From positions 10,134,876 through 10,198,875 of the forward strand of contig JAQFVV010000030.1 of assembly GCA_028023455.1 (NCBI GenBank): a stretch of DNA of 64,000 nucleotides, read 5' to 3'. The position numbers were made by a program, and so were the translations under genes. The stretch comes from Epiperipatus broadwayi. Its lineage: Eukaryota > Onychophora > Udeonychophora > Euonychophora > Peripatidae. The notes beneath the pieces were generated by a model. It made no database searches and was not told where the DNA came from. It saw only the letters and a program-made list of their open reading frames with translations. How positions within the stretch are numbered: position 1 is the first letter of the stretch; the number at the start of each line of letters is the position of its first letter. Positions 59,941-64,000 of the stretch are shown here, one piece after another.

Positions 59941-62540
59941 TATAACTTCATTTGTATCCTTCCATGACCATTTCCACTTTAGATGTTTCTTTTAAAGAAA
60001 TTAAAATTACCCAGAGCAGTTTTCAATTATTTTCCAATGTTAGCATTAAGTCTTTCATGACAGTTTTAAAATGTTATTTGGTCTGACCAAAAACAATCAT
60101 TATGGATTTTAAAATGTAAGATTTCATGAAATTATAATGGAACTCTAAATTTGGGATGATAGAATGAATTATTTTAAAGGAATGGCAAACTAAATGGTTA
60201 CAATACATTATTATCTAGTTGCCTCGGCCTGTCTTCAACTAGAAATGTCAAGATGTATATAATGTCACTGTGAAAATCATTTTATGGTAAATTAACAATT
60301 ACTATCCACAGTACATTGTAGCAAGAATTAGGCATGTATATCTTAGTTATCATGGAAGCTTTTCATACACTCTCGAAAATGGTCTCTATAGCCATTTTAC
60401 ATTAATTTGCATACATTTGTATTGACATTGATATAATTCCCAACAAAATTCTAGTAGCTATGAATATGGAAGAATGAATCTGCTTAAAAGTGCTCAGCTT
60501 ATGATATTGTAGAATATTATTTATTTTATTTACCGTTATCAGCTTCATTATCTGTGTGCAAAACACACACGTGTGCACGCACACCCACACACACACATAT
60601 ATATATTATGGATGTTATTAACAATATGCTACAACTGATTTTCAAGTTCCCATATAAGAATGGAAATACAATAATGTAAAAAGTTATGTATTAACAAAAC
60701 AATATATAAATAGACAAAAATGTTTCAACTGCCAGACCAAATACAACTGATGAAATTTTTTATTATTAAGAATCATATTCATTTGAAACTTGCACAAACT
60801 GTTTCTGAATAATCAGTAAAGATTAATTAAAATCTGAAATTTCCATTTCTGAATTGACATTGATTGAACTTTATATCTTTAGTTTATATATTTTTTTAAA
60901 AAATGCATGATTTCAATCAGAATTCCTAAAGAAATAAAGATGAAAATGAATTTATTTTATTAATACTCCAGAAATGACCAGCTACATTTTCTTCTAGGCA
61001 TTAAATTTTTTTTTTGCATTCTTATAAAATGTATATAGAACACTTTATGTGACTTTCATATAGATTTCCTTTTGTATTTGTATACAAATTGTTTCTTTTT
61101 CATACACACACAACACACTATATCAATATAGTATATGCTCTATGTTTTGTTTACATACAATGTTGAACTGTAGAGGCCACATAAAAATACCAATTGATAA
61201 ATTGAAATTTTACCATATAATGTCAAATTTAATGTACACTTTTACATTAATACAAAATATTAAATGTTGTTTGATTTTTACAAAGAGGAATACACAAATG
61301 AACAAACTTTTTCATAGAAGATGTTGTTGGTTAATTAGAGGGCTCATGCTGTGAACCAGAAGAAACTATAGGCCTTGAATAGATGAACCTTGGCTGTTTG
61401 TCTTGAAAAAAAATGTTCAATTGCTGTTACTTTTGCACCCACCGTGTTAAGACAGATTGTTTTTGAGCGTGCAATTGCTGTCATTCATTCTGACGAATGG
61501 GTGATCTATATTTATTTCAATACCAAAGGGTTCTAAATATCAATTTCATCATGTTGATCTGGTCATCACACTGACACAATTGACTATTCTGAAGTCAAAT
61601 TCAAAATTTTGAAGAAAATGAAAACCACATTTCCAAAACCGTTACATTTTCATCTGGATCACATATAGTGAAAAATGTCAAGGCACAATCCGGATGTTTT
61701 TCTCGTCTTCCTTCAGGATATATATCATGTTAATTATCATTGCTAAAACCAAAAAAAGATTCACGGTTATTATATGGACTATTTCCATCATCTAATATTA
61801 AGTATTGAATGTCTTAAAAAATTTTAAATTTTATTTAAACTTTTATTTAAACTTTCCAAACACAGATTAGTATATAATACAATGTTTCAAATAGCATTAT
61901 TGTCCTCTCTTGTTCAGGTGTTTGCTGATGACAGTATAGCACGGGAATCAATTCCTGGATCTTTAAATTAAAATAAAAATAAATTTGTTTTAGAGTGTGG
62001 CTTGATTCCCATACTTGTACTGTCACTGGTCAGAACCAACAACACCTGATGAAAAGAGAATAACTTGAAATATTTGTGATATATAGTAATCTGTGAGCTA
62101 TTAAATAACAGTTGAATATATTGAAAATTTAATTAAAATTTGATTTTTTTAAAAATCCTCAAAGTTCACGTTACCCTTTTATTTATTTTTTTAAAAAAAT
62201 GCCGGATTATTTTTTCTTTACTTGTAATACATTCAGCTCATTTTTATTGTTCTTAAATTCTTAAAAAACAGAGAAAGAAAAAACAAACAAATAAAAAATA
62301 AATATAACTTTGTATTTTGCTGTTTCTTTATAACAATCACATAACTGTTATTTAAGAAAGTATGAAACGTTAGTTTTGCTAAAATGTTATTTCTGGATAA
62401 TGACTAGTTAGTAAAAGGACTAGTAATTACTAAAAGAAATGTTGGCAAAGGAAAAAAAATTCACATAACTTTTTTACTATATATATTTTGTATTATTTTG
62501 ATAAAATGTATACAGTATACTATTTTTTTTTTATTGGAAC
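59941..62540. other. FMO intron 1, AT-rich, few features
   Basis: A CA/TA microsatellite is at 60560-60607. A short inverted pair (CAGTATAGCACGGGAATCAA against TTGATTCCCATAC...TACTG) spans 61925-62030. It is followed by a weak hammerhead-like block at 62045-62075 (CTGATGA, AAG/CTT, GAAA). Nothing else is recognised. Confidence 0.5.
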
Positions 62541-62544
62541 ACAT

Positions 62545-63026
62545 AAACAGGCAAAATTCTCCATACAGTAGTGCCACTCAGTGCAATCCAGAATAATCAA
62601 TGGATGCCAGAAGGCTTGTGCATAAAATTTCCATATAGTGCCTATTCATCCAATATATCCCCAGACTAGTTTCTAGCTTATGGCTTCCATCAATGAGGAG
62701 TCTTGGATCTGAGAGCACTGCACCTAGATCTTAGCATAACCCTCCAGTAGCCACCTTTTATCTCTACTTAACTACAAAACTATGAGAATAAAATTGAAAA
62801 CACATTAATATTTTCAATCCAAGCTCATTAGCCTATATAGTCATATAGGTCTGAACTCAGTTCAGTACATATATATTTTGGTCTCTTTGGTTCTTTAATA
62901 ACCATAGCCACCACTATTCTATTAGAGAGGATTGGTGTTAAACCACTAAACATCACATGATCACTGTTTCTTATGCTTGCTCATAACTGTTATTAAACAG
63001 GCAAAACTCTTCATACAATAGTCCAC
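62545..63026 (-). mobile_element. Family B hammerhead repeat, full unit plus start of a second
   Basis: The edge AAACAGGCAAAA at 62545 recurs at 62995, exactly 450 bp later, and runs on for ~30 bp. This is a little over one unit in tandem, the arrangement expected if a circular RNA was copied past one full turn. The same ~450-bp period is seen at 25.7 kb. The hammerhead-like core lies at 62699-62658. Confidence 0.8.
62658..62699 (-). ncRNA. Hammerhead-like motif, family B
   Basis: In minus sense: TCCTCA pairs with TGGGGA (one G·T); the core is TTGATGG (two changes); stem II AGC/GCT closes CATAA, where other copies have GGC/GCC, a compensated change; GAAA is intact; ACTAGT palindrome intact; C at the cleavage position. 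Confidence 0.6.
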
Positions 63027-63471
63027 TCAAATTATATTCTTCTCCAATTAATTTTTTTGTAAAATGTGTAAGATACAGAAAGATGTTCTATTTATCAATT
63101 AATATTTTCAAAATGACTTTAGTGACTCTACATATTATGTAAATAGAAGAGGGCATACTATATCAGGAAACCCCCCCCCCCATACATATATTAAACAGAT
63201 TTTTGATAAAAATTTCATAATCAAAATAACAGGATTCTATTAATATACTCACACAAATTTTATTAGAAATACACTTCTTTAAAAATAAAACTGGATTAAA
63301 ATAATTTTTATTTTTCAATTTTACTATATTAATTAAAGGTATAAGTTTATATTTAAATCCAATTTACTTAGCATATTGTTTATATTAATATTATATGTTT
63401 GTCTGACAAACATATAATATTAATATGTAGACATATGTAAGACAAAAATTATTGTAATAAATGTTAAATAC
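63027..63471. other. FMO intron 1 next to exon 1 donor
   Basis: AT-rich; a run of 12 C at about 63171-63182 and a small TATTAATATTATATG/CATATAATATTAATATG inverted pair near 63380-63427. No element recognised. Confidence 0.55.
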
Positions 63472-63683
63472 CTCAAATTTTTATACATACTAGAAAACAC
63501 TGAATGGCCATAATCATCTTTTCCGACTAAATCTGTGTATACCCATGTTCCACCCACACGTTCTGACTGTTCAATCACTGTAGTTAAAAAATGTTCAGGC
63601 TTTGTTAACAGATGGCGCGCTGCCACTAGACCAGATGCGCCCGCTCCTATAACGCAAACATGTTTTTTACGTTGCGATGTCAT
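63472..63683 (-). CDS. FMO exon 1 (residues 1-70 and first two bases of codon 71)
   Basis: This exon encodes the N-terminal FAD-binding Rossmann segment. GAGASG lies at residues 13-18, the acidic residue ending beta-2 is E38, and GGTW is at 44-47, followed by the FMO-typical SSMYKNL before the splice site. The start is well supported: an in-frame TAA (63689-63687) lies one codon upstream of the ATG at 63683, and an A is at -3. The donor is AG|GTATTT, so the exon ends in phase 2 and the split codon becomes Arg71. Reading on past the donor gives a non-FMO hydrophobic tail, which confirms the splice. No signal peptide is visible. Vertebrate FMOs are ER-bound through their C terminus, which is not in the window. 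Confidence 0.93.
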
Positions 63684-64000
63684 TTCTTAGTTCATAGTTT
63701 TGTATAAAGCTTCTTACTTTTAAGCCTTACTATTCTAAAAGGCTTAAATGATCCCATGATTAGGGGTTTGAAGAAAAGTGTATTGTTAGTTCATTGTCGA
63801 TAAATGCCCGTTAAGGGCTCCAAGATATTTACCATTACTGAACCACGAACCATCACTTGGAAATACTTTCCATAGGTTCTGGTTAAAATTTGTTCAGTAA
63901 CTGTAATTTGGGTGACATCTATTGAAAAGGAAAATGTAGAATTAGTTTATTAGCATGCTCCGCATGCAGTAACTGGAACGTGATTATAAATTAAATTATT
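63684..64000 (-). promoter_or_regulatory. FMO 5' flank / 5' UTR region
   Basis: These 317 bases lie upstream of the FMO start codon. A two-codon upstream ORF (ATG AAC TAA, 63695-63687) ends 3 nt before the start codon and is in frame. If it is transcribed it would be a minimal uORF. A short GCATGC-containing near-palindrome is at 63953-63968. I see no convincing TATA box or initiator and cannot place the transcription start. Confidence 0.35.

Larger units (their letters stand above)
2349..63683 (-). other. Gene span: flavin-containing monooxygenase (FMO), 3' incomplete
   Basis: Five exons on the minus strand join in frame to 972 bp, or 324 codons, without a stop. Exon lengths are 212, 139, 128, 178 and 315 bp. 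The introns are 22081, 10057, 16101 and 12124 bp. All borders are GT/AG: four donors read GTAAGT, GTAAGA, GTAAGA and GTAAGT, and the first is the weaker GTATTT. Known FMOs of this type have roughly 420-450 residues, so about a quarter, including the C-terminal region, should lie left of position 1. No further exon is recognisable in 1-2348. The family uses FAD, NADPH and O2 to oxygenate soft nucleophiles (N or S). The physiological substrate cannot be read from sequence. Confidence 0.9.

Noticed and set aside
1-64000. CRISPR arrays, operons, riboswitches, bacterial insertion sequences, rRNA or tRNA genes
   Set aside because: None was seen on either strand. The sequence is a eukaryotic intron-rich region.

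Overview
The window looks like invertebrate nuclear DNA. It is very AT-rich, has introns of 10 to 22 kb with consensus GT/AG borders, and is littered with animal-type elements: RTE-clade LINEs, a Ty3/gypsy remnant, a Helitron, MITEs and hammerhead-bearing short repeats. I see no bacterial features. I cannot name the species; an arthropod or mollusc would fit, but that is inference.

One protein-coding host gene fills the window. It is a flavin-containing monooxygenase (FMO, GS-OX-like type) on the minus strand. Five exons were joined by eye: 63683-63472, 41390-41252, 31194-31067, 14965-14788 and 2663-2349. They give 324 uninterrupted codons with the FAD motif, the FMO signature FxGxxxHxxxY, the NADPH motif and a C/ATGY-like motif. 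The 3' exons lie beyond the left edge. Nearly everything else is intron content of this gene.

Layout, left to right. 1-1.5 kb: decayed RTE LINE with a hammerhead repeat inside it. 2.3-2.7 kb: FMO exon 5, with a 99-bp perfect hairpin just upstream. 3.4-5.5 kb: second RTE LINE. 5.8-8.4 and 17.4-19.9 kb: two copies of a 2.5-kb non-coding repeat flanking exon 4 (14.8-15.0 kb). 11.5-13.1 kb: fold-backs. 15.1-16.3 kb: unclassified element with terminal inverted repeats and a telomere-like tract. 20-24 and 33.5-40 kb: AT-rich sequence with little recognisable. 28.2-28.9 kb: deleted Helitron. 31.1 kb: exon 3. 31.8-32.6 kb: tandem/inverted repeat. 33.2 kb: MITE. 41.3 kb: exon 2. 41.8-52.2 kb: gag-only LTR retrotransposon fused tail-to-tail to a partial inverted copy. 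52.2-54 kb: gypsy remnant. 54-63 kb: more hammerhead repeats and a third RTE remnant. 63.5-63.7 kb: exon 1.

The most notable signal is a set of about 17 hammerhead-ribozyme-like motifs in at least three repeat families. They share the order stem I, CTGATGA, stem II, GAAA, a short palindromic stem III, and the closing strand of stem I. Stems covary between copies. One family is arranged as slightly more than one unit of about 450 bp in tandem, as expected of retrozyme-like elements that copy through circular RNA. Hammerheads in Penelope-like elements and metazoan retrozymes are already known; these particular families and their density here may not be.

A caution on assembly. The palindrome at 41.8-49.6 kb has homopolymer indels confined to one arm, a 17/18 match to an Illumina adapter end at 45498-45515, and a left junction that reads through what looks like the empty insertion site. 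The inverted left arm may be an assembly artefact.
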